Source of the DNA: Mesorhizobium sp.
GTDB taxonomy: Bacteria; Pseudomonadota; Alphaproteobacteria; Rhizobiales; Rhizobiaceae
Assembly (NCBI GenBank): GCA_004020645.1
Contig: SAQL01000008.1
Span: 170,475-234,474 of the forward strand
DNA length: 64,000 nucleotides
Reading direction: 5' to 3'
A model generated the notes under the pieces. It ran no database searches. It was given only the letters and a program-made list of their open reading frames with translations, and was not told the origin of the DNA. Both the position numbers and the translations under genes were made by a program. Positions 50,068 through 61,399 of this stretch are shown piece after piece (position 1 is the first letter of the stretch; each line of letters opens with the position of its first letter).

Positions 50068-51160
50068 AAGGCGTTGAGCCCCTCCGACAGTGTCTTCGGT
50101 CTCGCCGGAGTCGGCGTCTATGTCTGTCCGATGCTCGGCGTATCGCTCACCAGCGCCTTTTTGGGGGCGCATGGGGGATCGCTACGGCAACCGGCTGATG
50201 ATGGTTCGCGCATTAGCCGGTTTGGCGATCACGCAGCTGCTCATCGCCTTTGCGCAAGACGTCTGGACAATTTTGGCTCTGCGCTTTCTGCAGGGCGCCT
50301 TTGCCGGTTACATCGCTCCGGCGCAGGCTTATGGCGTGCAGGTCACCGGGGGACGCGATCGCGCGGGCCTGTTCGCGTGGCTTCAGGTGGCCACCAATGT
50401 CGGCTCGCTTGGCGGGGCGTTTTTGGGCGGGCTGATCCTGGATGAATTGTCGTTTGCCGCCATCAATCTGACGGCCGGCGTGATCTGTGCGCCGCCACCG
50501 CCTGGACAAGTCTGCCCGTGCCGCCAAACGGGATTATTCCCGTACGGTCAGCAACGGCGATAATTACTGCCCATGCGCTCGCGGGGAGTGCGCCGGTGTC
50601 GGGGCTTCTTGTGCTGATGGGCATGCTGCTCGCAAGCCGCATGGTGCTGCAGGTTCCGTTTTCGCTGTACATGACGCAAGTTTTTGGCGCACAGCACTGG
50701 GTCACAGGCTTGAGCTACGGACTTCTGGCGCTAGGATTTGTCGTGGGCGCGCCCTTGTGGGGGGCGGCTCTTCGAGGGGCGCGCGAAATCCTATGTGCTG
50801 GAGTGTGTTGATTTCAGCCGGTTGCCTTGCAATCACCCATTTGGCCGGGATCACCGGGTCCATAGGCTTTTTGGCAATGCTGTATTTTATCTGGGGCGCT
50901 CTACTGGGAGGAACAACGCCGGCTCTCCTGTCACTCATTTCGGCGGCAACGCAAAAACGACCGCAGGGTTCGGTGCTGGGTCTTGCGCAAAGCTGCCAGC
51001 AGGGCGCCTCGGTTGTCGGTACTGTCGCCGGCGTTGCGGTCACTCAGTTTTTTGGTCTCGAAGCCGCGTTCCCGCTCGTCTCAACCCTCTACGCCTTATA
51101 TTGTTAGTGGCGCTCGGCATATGGCTCAAAGCGCGCCATTCACCCGACGAAGGAAGTTGA
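50068..51160 (+). pseudogene. MFS transporter gene, 5'-truncated with several frameshifts
   Basis: Pieces in alternating frames rebuild one MFS protein. They read [20 protein letters not shown], then [20 protein letters not shown] and [20 protein letters not shown] to about 50480. After a shift come [20 protein letters not shown] and [20 protein letters not shown]. After another shift come [20 protein letters not shown] and [20 protein letters not shown]. The end is [22 protein letters not shown]. The first helix is missing and at least four indels are present. Position before a siderophore-binding protein suggests a siderophore exporter. Confidence 0.8.
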
Positions 51161-51162
51161 TC

Positions 51163-52332
51163 GTGAAGAGATATCGTCCGCTGTTACATGCCGCGATCGG
51201 GGCCCTTGCAGTGATCGTGGCTGGCCCGGCGCCGGCATTTGCTGGGGAGAGGGCGATGATGGAGGCGCGGGCGCCACTCATCGTCACCGACATCGCCGGC
51301 CGCGAGGTAAAGCTGAATGCGCCCATCAAGCGCATGCTTCTGGGCGAGGGCCGTCAGCTCTATCTCATAGCGTCGCTGGAGCCCGAAGATCCGCTGGCTC
51401 GTATCGTTGCCTGGCGGAACGACCTGATCGAGGCCGATCCGGCGACTTACGCGCAATATCTCAAAGCCTTTCCCGAACTGGCAAAGGTGACCGCTTTCAA
51501 GGGTTCGGAAGACAGCCTGGTCGACATCGAGTCAGCCATCATCCAGAAACCCGACGTGGTTCTGCTCAACCTTGAAACCATGCGGGCCAATGAGGACGCC
51601 AAATTTGTCGAGAAGCTGGCGGCGCTGGACATTCCGGTTCTTTACATCGACTTCCGCCATCATCCGCTGGAGAACACCGAGCCAACCATCCGCCTCCTGG
51701 GCAAGATTATGGGGCGCGAGGCGCGCGCGGAGGAGATCATCGCGTTTCGCCACAAGGCCATGGCGCAGGTGAGGGACGTCCTTGCCGAGCACAAACCGCC
51801 GCGTCCAAAGGTCTTCATTGAGCGTATCGGTGGTTATTCCGACGATTGCTGCCTGTCTTTCGGCGCGGAAAATTTCGGCAACTACGTCGAGCTCGCCGGT
51901 GGTCATAATATCGGCAGCGACATCGTCCCGGCGACATTCGGGCAGCTTAACCCCGAACAGGTGATCGCCGCCAACCCCGATCACGTGGTCATTACCAGCG
52001 CCGACTGGGAAGCCTATGTCCCCGGCGGCCACTGGATTCCCCTCGGGCCCGGCGCAGACCCGCAGGTGGCGCGCAAAAAGCTCGAATGGTTCCCAACCCG
52101 CAACGCCTATACCGGCATTGCGGCACAAGAGACGCGAAATTTCCACGGCATCTGGCACCAGTTCTACAACAGTCCTTATGAATTTATCGCAGTCCAGCAG
52201 CTCGCGAAGTGGTTCCACCCAGACCTGTTCGACGATCTCGACCCCAATGCAACCTTTGCCGAATATCACCGCCGATTCCTGCCCATCGATTACCAGCCCG
52301 GCTACAGCGTCAGTCTCTCCGATAGCCCGTGA
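51163..52332 (+). CDS. Siderophore ABC transporter periplasmic binding protein
   Basis: 389 residues from GTG 51163, directly after the MFS stop, with GAAGGAAG upstream; ATG 51121 is an alternative. A signal peptide ends near AFAGE. The FecB/FhuD-type fold begins PLIVTDIAGREVKLNAPIKR and contains KPDVVLLNLETMRANEDAKF and EQVIAANPDHVVITSADWEA. A Cys pair (SDDCCLSFG) is notable. The frame is intact although both neighbouring operon members are broken and no permease gene is present, so transport would need partners from elsewhere. Confidence 0.87.
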   Translation: MKRYRPLLHAAIGALAVIVAGPAPAFAGERAMMEARAPLIVTDIAGREVKLNAPIKRMLLGEGRQLYLIASLEPEDPLARIVAWRNDLIEADPATYAQYLKAFPELAKVTAFKGSEDSLVDIESAIIQKPDVVLLNLETMRANEDAKFVEKLAALDIPVLYIDFRHHPLENTEPTIRLLGKIMGREARAEEIIAFRHKAMAQVRDVLAEHKPPRPKVFIERIGGYSDDCCLSFGAENFGNYVELAGGHNIGSDIVPATFGQLNPEQVIAANPDHVVITSADWEAYVPGGHWIPLGPGADPQVARKKLEWFPTRNAYTGIAAQETRNFHGIWHQFYNSPYEFIAVQQLAKWFHPDLFDDLDPNATFAEYHRRFLPIDYQPGYSVSLSDSP

Positions 52333-52384
52333 CGACCGATGTCCGGCCCGAAGCGGCTTCCCGCTCGGGCACCGCGTTTATAGA

Positions 52385-52745
52385 GCGCCTGGCTCAGGCG
52401 ACAGTTTGAGCGGCGGTCAGCGCCAGCTTGTCGGCCTTGCCCATGTCTTGTGCGCGACCCGCAAGTCCTGCTTCGCGAAGAACCAACCAGCGCGCTCGAT
52501 ATGAACCGGCAGTGGAGAGGCACCGCGTGCGGTCTTGCTTACGACCGCCGGGATGTCGTGGTGATCGCTCTGCACGACCTCAATCGCCCTGAAATTCGCG
52601 GATCAGGTCGCCATTCTGTCAGGTGGAATCTTGCATGATTCGGCCCCAGTTCCTCACAATGGAGAACCTTGCCGCCACCTACCACCTCAGGGCATGTGTT
52701 GCAGGCTGCTCTCAGGACCCCATTGCTGATCTCGACGACGCATGA
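52385..52745 (+). pseudogene. Siderophore ABC ATPase remnant (FecE/FepC type)
   Basis: The signature region LSGGQRQLVGLAHVL, the Walker B region DPQVLLREEPTSALD (with EE where DE is usual) and the switch-His region DVVVIALHDLN are readable in successive frames. The end follows as LKFADQVAILSGGILHDSAP and ENLAATYHLRACVAGC to a stop at about 52745. Walker A and the first half are missing. At least three frameshifts. The permease gene that should lie between this and the binding protein is absent. Confidence 0.75.
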
Positions 52746-52770
52746 CATGCGGCGCCTCGCCAGCGCTGCA

Positions 52771-54921
52771 TCAGAAATCCGTGGTCATTGACAGCTTCAC
52801 GGTCAGCGGCGCGCCCTGCGCCAGGGTGCCATAACTGGCAACACTAGCCCAGTAGTCATTGTCGAAAACATTCTCGACGGAGGCCCGGAAGGTGACCGGA
52901 CGATCCTGAATGTCCGTGTGATAGCGGGCACCCAGGTCGAGCCTTGTCCAAGAAGGAATCTCCTGCGTATTCGCCGTGTCGACATATTGCCTGCCCGTGT
53001 GAATGACGTTGGCCGCCAGTGTGAGCCCCTGCAGGAAGGGCGTATCCCATTCCGCGCCAAGATTGAACTGGGCCGACGGCACGCCGATAGGCGTGTTGCC
53101 TAGGGTTGCGGCACTGTTTGTCTTCGTCAACTCGCCTTCGAGCAGCGTAACGCCGCCAAGCAGTCGCACACCCGGCGTCACTTCCCCGAAAACGTTGAAT
53201 TCCAGGCCGCGGTTGCGTTGCTCGCCGCCTTCTACGAACACGAGATCGCTCCCGCGGGTTTCAAGCTGCCCAAAAGGCTTTTCTATCTGGAACGCGCTGA
53301 ATGTCACGGCCAGGCGGCCCAGATCGATCTTGGTTCCAATCTCGATCTGCCTGGACCTGTAAGGCGCCAGCGTTTCGCCCGCATTCACGGCCGTCGTCGG
53401 CGCTGTATCGCCGATGCTCAACCCTTCGACATAGTTGGCATAAAGCGACACGTTCTCCCACGGCTTGACGACCAGGCCGACCAGCGGTGTGAATGCGCCT
53501 TCGTCGGAGGACGATGTGACGACGCCGGTGGTCGAGTTGAAATTTTCCGACGCGATATGCTGCCACCGCGCTCCAACGGTTAGCTGCACCCGCTCATCAA
53601 AAATCGACAAGGTGTCGGCGAGGGCAAATCCGTATAACTCGCTCTCCGATACCTTCGGCACCGAAGCCGGTGCCGGTATGTCCTGCCAGGGCCGGGCGAC
53701 AGGATTGTAGATATTGGTGAGTTGAGCCGTCCCCGAATTGAAGCCCCGGCCGAGACTCTGATTGAAATGACTTGCCTGGAGCGTGACGGAATGCGCAATT
53801 GCGGCAGTTTCAAAGGTGGCGCGCAGGCCCGTTTCCGCTGTGGTCCTGTCAATATCGAAGACGTAGTTCTGCGGCGTGATGCTGACGTCGCCGGCCGAGT
53901 TCAAGATGACCGGCGTCCCAAAGAGTCGCTCGATGCGCGAGTTGCCCCCGCCGGCAGCGGCAAACACCGTCACCTGATCGGTAAGATCATATTCGACGCG
54001 TCCCAGCCATGACAGATCTTCGCTCTTGGACCACTCCCACGGCTGCTGAACGTTAAGCCGACCATCGGGCGCCTGCGGTATTGCGAAACCGGAAAGCGGA
54101 AAGAACGGGCGTTGCGGCGCCTGGAAATCTTCCCGCTGTCCGATGACGTCGAGCGTCGCCCTGAGCCTCTCGCCCTGATAATCGAGCGCCAAGGCCCCGA
54201 CCGCCACGTCCCGCGTTTGGTCGTCGATCGGTGTGTCGCCGCCGTGATAGCTGCCGTTGAAGCGGACCCCGAACTGACGCTCGGCGCCAAAACGCCGGCT
54301 CACATCGACATGCCCGCCGCCCTGCAGGTTCGAGGCGTAATCGGCCGTAAACCGTGTAAGATCGACCTCGGCCGCGCGCTTGGGAACGATATTGATGGTC
54401 CCGCCGACACTGCTGTTCGGCGCGATGCCGTAAAGCAACGCCGCGGGTCCTTTGAGAACCTCGATACGCTCGGCATAGTCCGTGAACAGACGATAGGTCG
54501 GCGCGACCCCGAACACACCATCGAACGCGACCTCGCCAAAATTGCCTTCGTTGATCGGAAAGCCGCGAATGTAGAAGGAATCCACTATCCCGCCGGTGGA
54601 ATGGGTGCTCCGCACGGAAGGATCATTGATCATCACGTCGGCCACGGTGCGTGCACCCTGATCCTCGATGGTTTGCGCCGTGTAGCTGCCTATGTTGAAC
54701 GGCGTATCCATGATGTCGCGATTGCCGAGCAGGCCCAGGCGCCCGCCTCGCGCGACTTGTCCGCCCGGATACGCTTCCGGCAGATTGCCGATCGTTGAGG
54801 TCAGGGGCACACCACCCAGCCCCTCCACCACAATGGGCTCAAGCACCGTCGTCTCCTGCGCAGCGGCGTCCTGACCCACGACCACGGCCAGTGCGGCGCA
54901 CAGCCCAACGGATTTCCTCAT
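52771..54921 (-). CDS. TonB-dependent siderophore receptor
   Basis: 716 residues from ATG 54921 with GTGAGGGGAC upstream. Signal peptide to about residue 21. A plug domain (about 60-190: FNIGSYTAQTIEDQGARTVA, SFYIRGFPI, RIEVLKGPAALLYGIAPNSS) and a 22-strand barrel follow, ending VKLSMTTDF with terminal Phe, as required for outer-membrane insertion. Typical of FhuA/FoxA-like hydroxamate receptors. Convergent with the siderophore-binding protein; an iron-box-like site lies about 90 bp upstream. Confidence 0.92.
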   Translation of the reverse strand: MRKSVGLCAALAVVVGQDAAAQETTVLEPIVVEGLGGVPLTSTIGNLPEAYPGGQVARGGRLGLLGNRDIMDTPFNIGSYTAQTIEDQGARTVADVMINDPSVRSTHSTGGIVDSFYIRGFPINEGNFGEVAFDGVFGVAPTYRLFTDYAERIEVLKGPAALLYGIAPNSSVGGTINIVPKRAAEVDLTRFTADYASNLQGGGHVDVSRRFGAERQFGVRFNGSYHGGDTPIDDQTRDVAVGALALDYQGERLRATLDVIGQREDFQAPQRPFFPLSGFAIPQAPDGRLNVQQPWEWSKSEDLSWLGRVEYDLTDQVTVFAAAGGGNSRIERLFGTPVILNSAGDVSITPQNYVFDIDRTTAETGLRATFETAAIAHSVTLQASHFNQSLGRGFNSGTAQLTNIYNPVARPWQDIPAPASVPKVSESELYGFALADTLSIFDERVQLTVGARWQHIASENFNSTTGVVTSSSDEGAFTPLVGLVVKPWENVSLYANYVEGLSIGDTAPTTAVNAGETLAPYRSRQIEIGTKIDLGRLAVTFSAFQIEKPFGQLETRGSDLVFVEGGEQRNRGLEFNVFGEVTPGVRLLGGVTLLEGELTKTNSAATLGNTPIGVPSAQFNLGAEWDTPFLQGLTLAANVIHTGRQYVDTANTQEIPSWTRLDLGARYHTDIQDRPVTFRASVENVFDNDYWASVASYGTLAQGAPLTVKLSMTTDF

Positions 54922-55011
54922 GCAAGTCCCCTCATGCCACGGACCAAGAATGTTTTGCCTTGCCTGGCGGAGAGCTGGGTGAGGGTAGTCAGACGATGCC
55001 GCTACATAACA

Positions 55012-55026
55012 TGACTACCGTTGTCA
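55012..55026. promoter_or_regulatory. RirA-type iron-responsive box candidate
   Basis: TGACTACCGTTGTCA fits the rhizobial IRO-box pattern TGA-N9-TCA exactly. It lies 91 bp before the start codon of the TonB-dependent receptor on the minus strand and just after the truncated LysR gene. In rhizobia RirA represses siderophore uptake genes at such boxes when iron is sufficient. Short motif, so chance is possible, but the location is right. Confidence 0.55.
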
Positions 55027-55032
55027 ACATGG

Positions 55033-55293
55033 CTACGCGCGAGCGAAAGGATGTCGTCCTGGTTGCATGGCCTCCTGCATGATCTGCTGAAGATGAGGCA
55101 GGATTGAGCGGCCGAACTCGCTCAAGAGAACGCGTTTTCCCTCGCGGTGGAACAAGGGCGCGCCAAGCTCGCCCTCGAGCGTCTTGACCGCTTTGGTGAG
55201 CGCCGGCTGAGACACATTGCAATCGGTGGCGGCCTTGGTGAAGTTCAGCATCTTCGCCGCGGCAAGCACGTAGCGGACCTGAAACATCTCCAT
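55033..55293 (-). CDS. LysR-type regulator reduced to its DNA-binding domain
   Basis: 86 residues. Residues 3-65 are a complete LysR HTH (FQVRYVLAAAKMLNFTKAAT, DCNVSQPALTKAVKTLEGEL, GAPLFHREGKRVLLSEFGRS). It stops after PGRHPFARA where about 200 residues of the effector domain should follow. No effector domain in other frames nearby. Either a pseudogene or a stand-alone HTH. Divergent from the DUF4242 gene, a common LysR neighbour. Confidence 0.75.
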   Translation of the reverse strand: MEMFQVRYVLAAAKMLNFTKAATDCNVSQPALTKAVKTLEGELGAPLFHREGKRVLLSEFGRSILPHLQQIMQEAMQPGRHPFARA

Positions 55294-55443
55294 GGCGAGC
55301 CCTCCCGAGGCGGTTCCACGAAACGAATTGTAACCCTTTCATCGATAACTGTCGGCTATCGATCGATAGAAAAAATGTCGTTCTCTTTCGCCCGCCGCTG
55401 CATTCAACTCCTGTTGTCACTGTTCACAGGAGGAGATCCGGAA

Positions 55444-55707
55444 ATGACTGTCTACATGGTGGAACGCGACCTCAAGGGCATCAGCATGGAAGCTCTGGGA
55501 GGCGCGCAGAAGGCGGCGATCAGCAAAGCCGCCGAGATGACCTCCAACGGCACCGACATCAGCTATCTGCGCTCGACCTTCGCACCGGAGGACGGGCGCT
55601 GCATGTGCCTGTTTGACGCTGCCTCCGATACCGACGTGAAGCGTCTAAACGACGATGCGGGGCTGCCCTATCACAGAATCGTACCGGCGCTCGATCTTAC
55701 GCCCTGA
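55444..55707 (+). CDS. DUF4242 family protein
   Basis: 87 residues from ATG 55444 with AGGAGGAG upstream. MTVYMVERDLKGISMEALGG, then ISYLRSTFAPEDGRCMCLFD, is the DUF4242 pattern: a ferredoxin-like small protein, sometimes called nickel-binding. It was probably controlled by the divergent LysR gene that is now truncated. Followed by a strong hairpin terminator. Confidence 0.85.
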   Translation: MTVYMVERDLKGISMEALGGAQKAAISKAAEMTSNGTDISYLRSTFAPEDGRCMCLFDAASDTDVKRLNDDAGLPYHRIVPALDLTP

Positions 55708-55716
55708 GCCGACGCG

Positions 55717-55747
55717 ACCGGGCCCGCCAGGTGGATCCGGGCCCGGT
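55717..55747 (+). terminator. Terminator hairpin after the DUF4242 gene
   Basis: ACCGGGCCC - GCCAGGTGGATCC - GGGCCCGGT, a perfect 9-bp GC-rich stem 10 bp after the stop. No T-run follows, so it may be rho-assisted or simply protect the mRNA end. Confidence 0.6.
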
Positions 55748-56261
55748 ATCTACACAAGGCAGTGTCGAAAAGCAATGCGCTGGCTGATCCCATCCTGGAA
55801 ACAGAGCATCGGCTTCTCTGAAGGGACAGCGCTTGCAGGATTGTCGGTAGGGTTCCGTCGCTGGTTCAAACGAAGGCGTCTAATTACGCCAACAGCGCGC
55901 GTTCCCGGAGAACGGGATCGAACCAAGATTTTCGCATGGTACCGGCTACTTCCTTTCCGAGCGTCTATCGGCCTTGATGATGGCCTCTCCGAAAGTCAGC
56001 AATGTGGTGAGGACTGTCGTACAAACCACTCCGAAGGAAGGGCAGCTTCGGGTCAAGTGCGTGAATTCGGCCCGGGGCGAACGAGTTTCCGCTTAGGGTG
56101 GGACTTTGCCGTTTCTGGAAGATGCAGAAGCGCTCGATCCCGCTCCCCGCTGCATCGGCTACGAATGACCGTTCACGAGTGATAGGTCAATAATGACTTA
56201 AAGGTAACATAGTGGCCAAAATGGCAAAATTGCGTGGCAATCGACAGCCAGCCGCGCTTTT
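55748..56261. other. Gene-free stretch between the DUF4242 and edd genes
   Basis: About 510 bp. Open frames on both strands are rich in Arg and Ser and have no ribosome binding site; none resembles a known protein. It could be eroded former coding sequence, as in the preceding 12 kb. Confidence 0.45.
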
Positions 56262-58106
<1,845 letters not shown>

Positions 58107-58178
58107 GGCGTCGGTCCTTTCAGGCGAGGTCCCGCAAACATCTTCCGGCTATCTGCCGGGACCCTCGGCAAGTTGAAA

Positions 58179-58895
58179 TCAGGGTGCCCAGAAAACCTCT
58201 ACGGGCCTCTCGGCTGCGTCGAGCACGGCACGAATGGGTTTTCGCGTTTCCGATGCCATCGCGCTTTCGAAAGCCTTGCGCTTGTCGTCACCTTCGATGT
58301 GCAGTGCGAGGAAGCCGGCCCTGACGATCCGCGCCAGCGACAGCGTCAGGCGCGGCTCGCCGGCGCTTGCTGCGTGAACCGGGAGCACAACCTTTTCCGA
58401 GAACGGGTCGAGCAGTTTTTCCAGATTGTCGGCATCCGGAAAAAACGATGCGGTATGGCCATCGGCTCCCATGCCAAGCACGACCACATCGAGCGGCCAG
58501 GGCAGCGATCGCAACATCCTGCTATCGGCCTCAGACATATCCTCAATGCTTTCCGCCTCCTGGTAGAGCGGCACGAAACGTGCCGCCGCTGCCGCGTTCT
58601 GCAAAAGATTGACGGCGACCAGCCCGGCGTTGGAGCGCGGAGAAGAGGCCGGCACGCAACGCTCGTCGACCAGCGTCACCGTGACCTTGTTCCAGGCGAT
58701 CGGGATATTCGAAAGCGATGCGAAAAATTTCGCCGGCGTCGTGCCGCCGGAAACGGCGAGCAATGCCGTGCCGCGCTCTGCGATTGCATTGGTCAGGCGG
58801 CCGGCGACGTGGCCGGCAAGTGCTGCCGCCAGGTCCTGGCGTTCGGCAAACGCGTGCCAGCTATAGGCGGCGCTGTTCAATTGCTCTCGTGCCAT
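58179..58895 (-). CDS. pgl: 6-phosphogluconolactonase
   Basis: Hydrolyses 6-phosphogluconolactone. 238 residues from ATG 58895, overlapping the 3' end of zwf by 19 bp, so the two are translationally coupled. Family motifs LLAVSGGTTPAKFFASLS, VTVTLVDERCVP (catalytic region) and VVLGMGADGHTASFFPDADN. A longer frame to 59018 is a zwf shadow. Confidence 0.96.
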   Translation of the reverse strand: MAREQLNSAAYSWHAFAERQDLAAALAGHVAGRLTNAIAERGTALLAVSGGTTPAKFFASLSNIPIAWNKVTVTLVDERCVPASSPRSNAGLVAVNLLQNAAAAARFVPLYQEAESIEDMSEADSRMLRSLPWPLDVVVLGMGADGHTASFFPDADNLEKLLDPFSEKVVLPVHAASAGEPRLTLSLARIVRAGFLALHIEGDDKRKAFESAMASETRKPIRAVLDAAERPVEVFWAP

Positions 58896-60346
58896 GTCCG
58901 CCCGTCGCGTTCGATAAGCGCAATCGAAGCCGAGGGGCCCCATGTGCCGGCCGTATAGCCCTGCGCCTCTTGCCTGGCGCTTTCCCATGCGTCCTGGATC
59001 GGGTCGATCCATTTCCACGCCGCCTCGACCTCGTCGCGGCGCATGAACAGCGTCTGGTTGCCACGGATGACGTCCATGATCAGTCGCTCATAGGCGTCGG
59101 GCGCGCGGCCGTCGAAGGATTGCGCGAAGCTCATGTCGAGCGGGATCTGGCGCAGCCGCATGCCGCCAGGCCCCGGATCCTTGATCATGATGAACTGCTT
59201 GACGCCTTCGTCGGGCTGCAGCCTGATGACCAGCTGGTTTGCCGAGATCGGCCCGGCGCTGTCGCCGAAGATCGAATGCGGGATCGGTTTGAATTCGATG
59301 ACGATCTCCGAAACGCGTGTCGCCAGCCGTTTGCCCGTCCTGAGGTAGAACGGCACGCCCGCCCAGCGCCAGTTGCCGATTTCGGCCTTGAGCGCAACGA
59401 AGGTCTCGGTGCTGCTGTTCTTGCCGAGCTCCTCGACGTAACCTTTCACTGGCCCGCCGGCCGAGGCCCCGGCACGGTACTGGCCGCGTACCGTGTGCTT
59501 GGGCGCTTCGTTGCCGTTGATGCGTTTCAGCCCGCGCAACACCTTTAGCTTTTCGTCGCGCACGGCATCGGCGTCCATCGACGACGGCGCCTCCATGGCG
59601 ACGAGGCAGAGAAGCTGCAGCATGTGGTTCTGCACCATGTCGCGCAGCGCACCGGCCTTGTCGTAGTAGGTGACGCGGTCTTCGAGGCCGACGGTCTCGG
59701 CCACGGTGATCTGCACATGGTCGACATTGGCCGAATTCCACAGCGGCTCGTAGAGCGCATTGGCAAAGCGCAGCGCCATCAGGTTCTGCACCGTCTCCTT
59801 GCCGAGATAGTGATCGATGCGGAAAATCTGGCTTTCATGGAAATCGTCGCCGACCAGATCGTTGAGCTCGCGCGCCGAGGCGAGATCGCGCCCGATCGGC
59901 TTCTCCAGCACGATGCGCGAGTTCGGCGTGATCAGCCCGTTCTCTTTCAGCTTGTGCGAGATTTCGCCGAACAGCGCCGGCGCCACCGCCAGGTAGAAGG
60001 CGCGGATGCATTCGCTGTCGCCGATCGCCTTCTTCAATTTGTCGAAGCCCGCGCCGGTGGTCGCGTCGGCCGAGACGTAGGAAAGCCGGGCAAGGAACGT
60101 CTTCAGCTCCATGGCGTCGATATCGGCCGGATTCACATGGTCGGAAATCGCTTGCCTGGCGAACGCCTGGAATTCCTCGTCGGTCATTTTCGAGCGCGAG
60201 GTGCCGATGATGCGCGTCGGTTCGGAAAACTGATGGCCGCGCTGGCGGTGATACAGCGACGGCAAAAGCTTGCGTTCCGACAGATCGCCGGTGCCGCCGA
60301 AAATGATGAAGTCGAAAGGGTCGACGGGAATGATCTGGCTGGTCAT
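58877..60346 (-). CDS. zwf: Glucose-6-phosphate 1-dehydrogenase
   Basis: Oxidises glucose 6-phosphate to the lactone with NAD(P). 489 residues. Coenzyme motif FGGTGDLSERKLLPSLY at the N-terminus, the active-site block RIDHYLGKETVQNLMALRFA (catalytic His, substrate Lys) and a substrate-binding segment EKPIGRDLASA. First gene of the operon with pgl and edd, the rhizobial arrangement that feeds the Entner-Doudoroff route. Confidence 0.97.
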   Translation of the reverse strand: MTSQIIPVDPFDFIIFGGTGDLSERKLLPSLYHRQRGHQFSEPTRIIGTSRSKMTDEEFQAFARQAISDHVNPADIDAMELKTFLARLSYVSADATTGAGFDKLKKAIGDSECIRAFYLAVAPALFGEISHKLKENGLITPNSRIVLEKPIGRDLASARELNDLVGDDFHESQIFRIDHYLGKETVQNLMALRFANALYEPLWNSANVDHVQITVAETVGLEDRVTYYDKAGALRDMVQNHMLQLLCLVAMEAPSSMDADAVRDEKLKVLRGLKRINGNEAPKHTVRGQYRAGASAGGPVKGYVEELGKNSSTETFVALKAEIGNWRWAGVPFYLRTGKRLATRVSEIVIEFKPIPHSIFGDSAGPISANQLVIRLQPDEGVKQFIMIKDPGPGGMRLRQIPLDMSFAQSFDGRAPDAYERLIMDVIRGNQTLFMRRDEVEAAWKWIDPIQDAWESARQEAQGYTAGTWGPSASIALIERDGRTWHESN

Positions 60347-60426
60347 GGTCTGTCCGCTTTGACGCCGGTCGCTGTGACCCGGTCGATATAATCTAATCGA
60401 TTTAGATTTTCCAGTGCCACGGCGTC

Positions 60427-60470
60427 ACACCCCAAGGCCAATCGGGTTTTTCCGATTGGTCCTGAGGTGT
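60427..60470. terminator. Hairpin upstream of zwf
   Basis: CCAATCGG - GTTTTT - CCGATTGG with outer ACACC/GGTGT pairing gives a stem of about 16 bp. It lies about 80 bp upstream of the zwf start and about 180 bp before the SDR gene, between divergent genes; an attenuator in the zwf leader or an operator palindrome are both possible. Confidence 0.45.
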
Positions 60471-60652
60471 GCCCCTTGACACTGGCGCAACCCGGCGGCT
60501 TGTCGGCAACGTGTTCCGGGAGGCCTTCGCAGTTGCAGCATAGAGCGGGATCGAGGCGAAAGCCAAAGGAGAAATCGAGGGTATATTGATCTTTCGGCAG
60601 CCATTGCCGGCGGCTGCCCGAGCGATCGTCTTCAATCATGAGTGAGAAAGCC

Positions 60653-61399
60653 ATGCGCCTGGAAAACAAAGTTGCCATCATTACCGGTGCCGCGTCAGGT
60701 TTCGGCGAGGGTATCGCCAAGCGCTTTGCCGAGGAGGGCGCCAAGGTCGTTGTCGCCGACCTCAACGCCAAGGGCGCCGAACGCGTCGCCAACGAAATCG
60801 GCCGGGCGGCGATCTGGACCCAGACGAACGTCTCGTTGCGTTCCGAGTTCGATGAGATGGTCGATGCCGCAATGAGCGCCTTCGGCCGCATCGACATCAT
60901 GGTCAACAATGCCGGTTATACCCATCGCAATGGCGATATGCTCGAGGTCGACGAGACGACCTTCGACCTGATCACGGCCGTCAACATGAAGGCGATCTAC
61001 CACGCCGCTCTGGCGGTTGTGCCGGTCATGAATAGGCAAGGCGGCGGCGTTATCCTGACCACGGCTTCGACCGCGGGCATCAGGCCGCGGCCCGGCCTCA
61101 CCTGGTACAATGCTTCGAAGGGCTGGGCGATCACTGCGACCAAATCCATGGCGGTGGAACTCGCGCCGAAGAACATCCGCGTCAACTGCCTCTGCCCGGT
61201 CGCCGGCGAGACCGGCATGCTGGAAAAATTCATGGGCGCCGACACGTCCGAAATCCGTGAGAAATTCCGCGCGTCTATCCCGCTTGGCCGACTTTCGACG
61301 CCACTCGACATAGCCAACGCGGCGCTCTGGCTGGCTTCGGACGAGGCGGCTTTCATCACTGGCGTGGCGCTGGAAGTCGACGGTGGACGTTGCATCTGA
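60653..61399 (+). CDS. Short-chain dehydrogenase/reductase
   Basis: 248 residues from ATG 60653 (MRLENKVAIITGAASGFGEG); an ATG at 60638 would add five residues. SDR motifs: TGAASGFG for NAD(P) binding, NNAG, catalytic Ser in LTTASTAG and the YNASK pair (WYNASKGWAITATKSMAVEL). C-terminal EVDGGRCI. The acidic residue at the end of beta-2 (VVADLNA) favours NAD over NADP. Substrate unknown; often annotated as a glucose dehydrogenase or FabG paralogue. Divergent from zwf. Confidence 0.9.
   Translation: MRLENKVAIITGAASGFGEGIAKRFAEEGAKVVVADLNAKGAERVANEIGRAAIWTQTNVSLRSEFDEMVDAAMSAFGRIDIMVNNAGYTHRNGDMLEVDETTFDLITAVNMKAIYHAALAVVPVMNRQGGGVILTTASTAGIRPRPGLTWYNASKGWAITATKSMAVELAPKNIRVNCLCPVAGETGMLEKFMGADTSEIREKFRASIPLGRLSTPLDIANAALWLASDEAAFITGVALEVDGGRCI

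Noticed and set aside
55655..56182. 175-codon plus-strand frame after the DUF4242 gene
   Set aside because: It begins inside the DUF4242 gene in another frame, runs through its terminator hairpin, and has no protein-like pattern.
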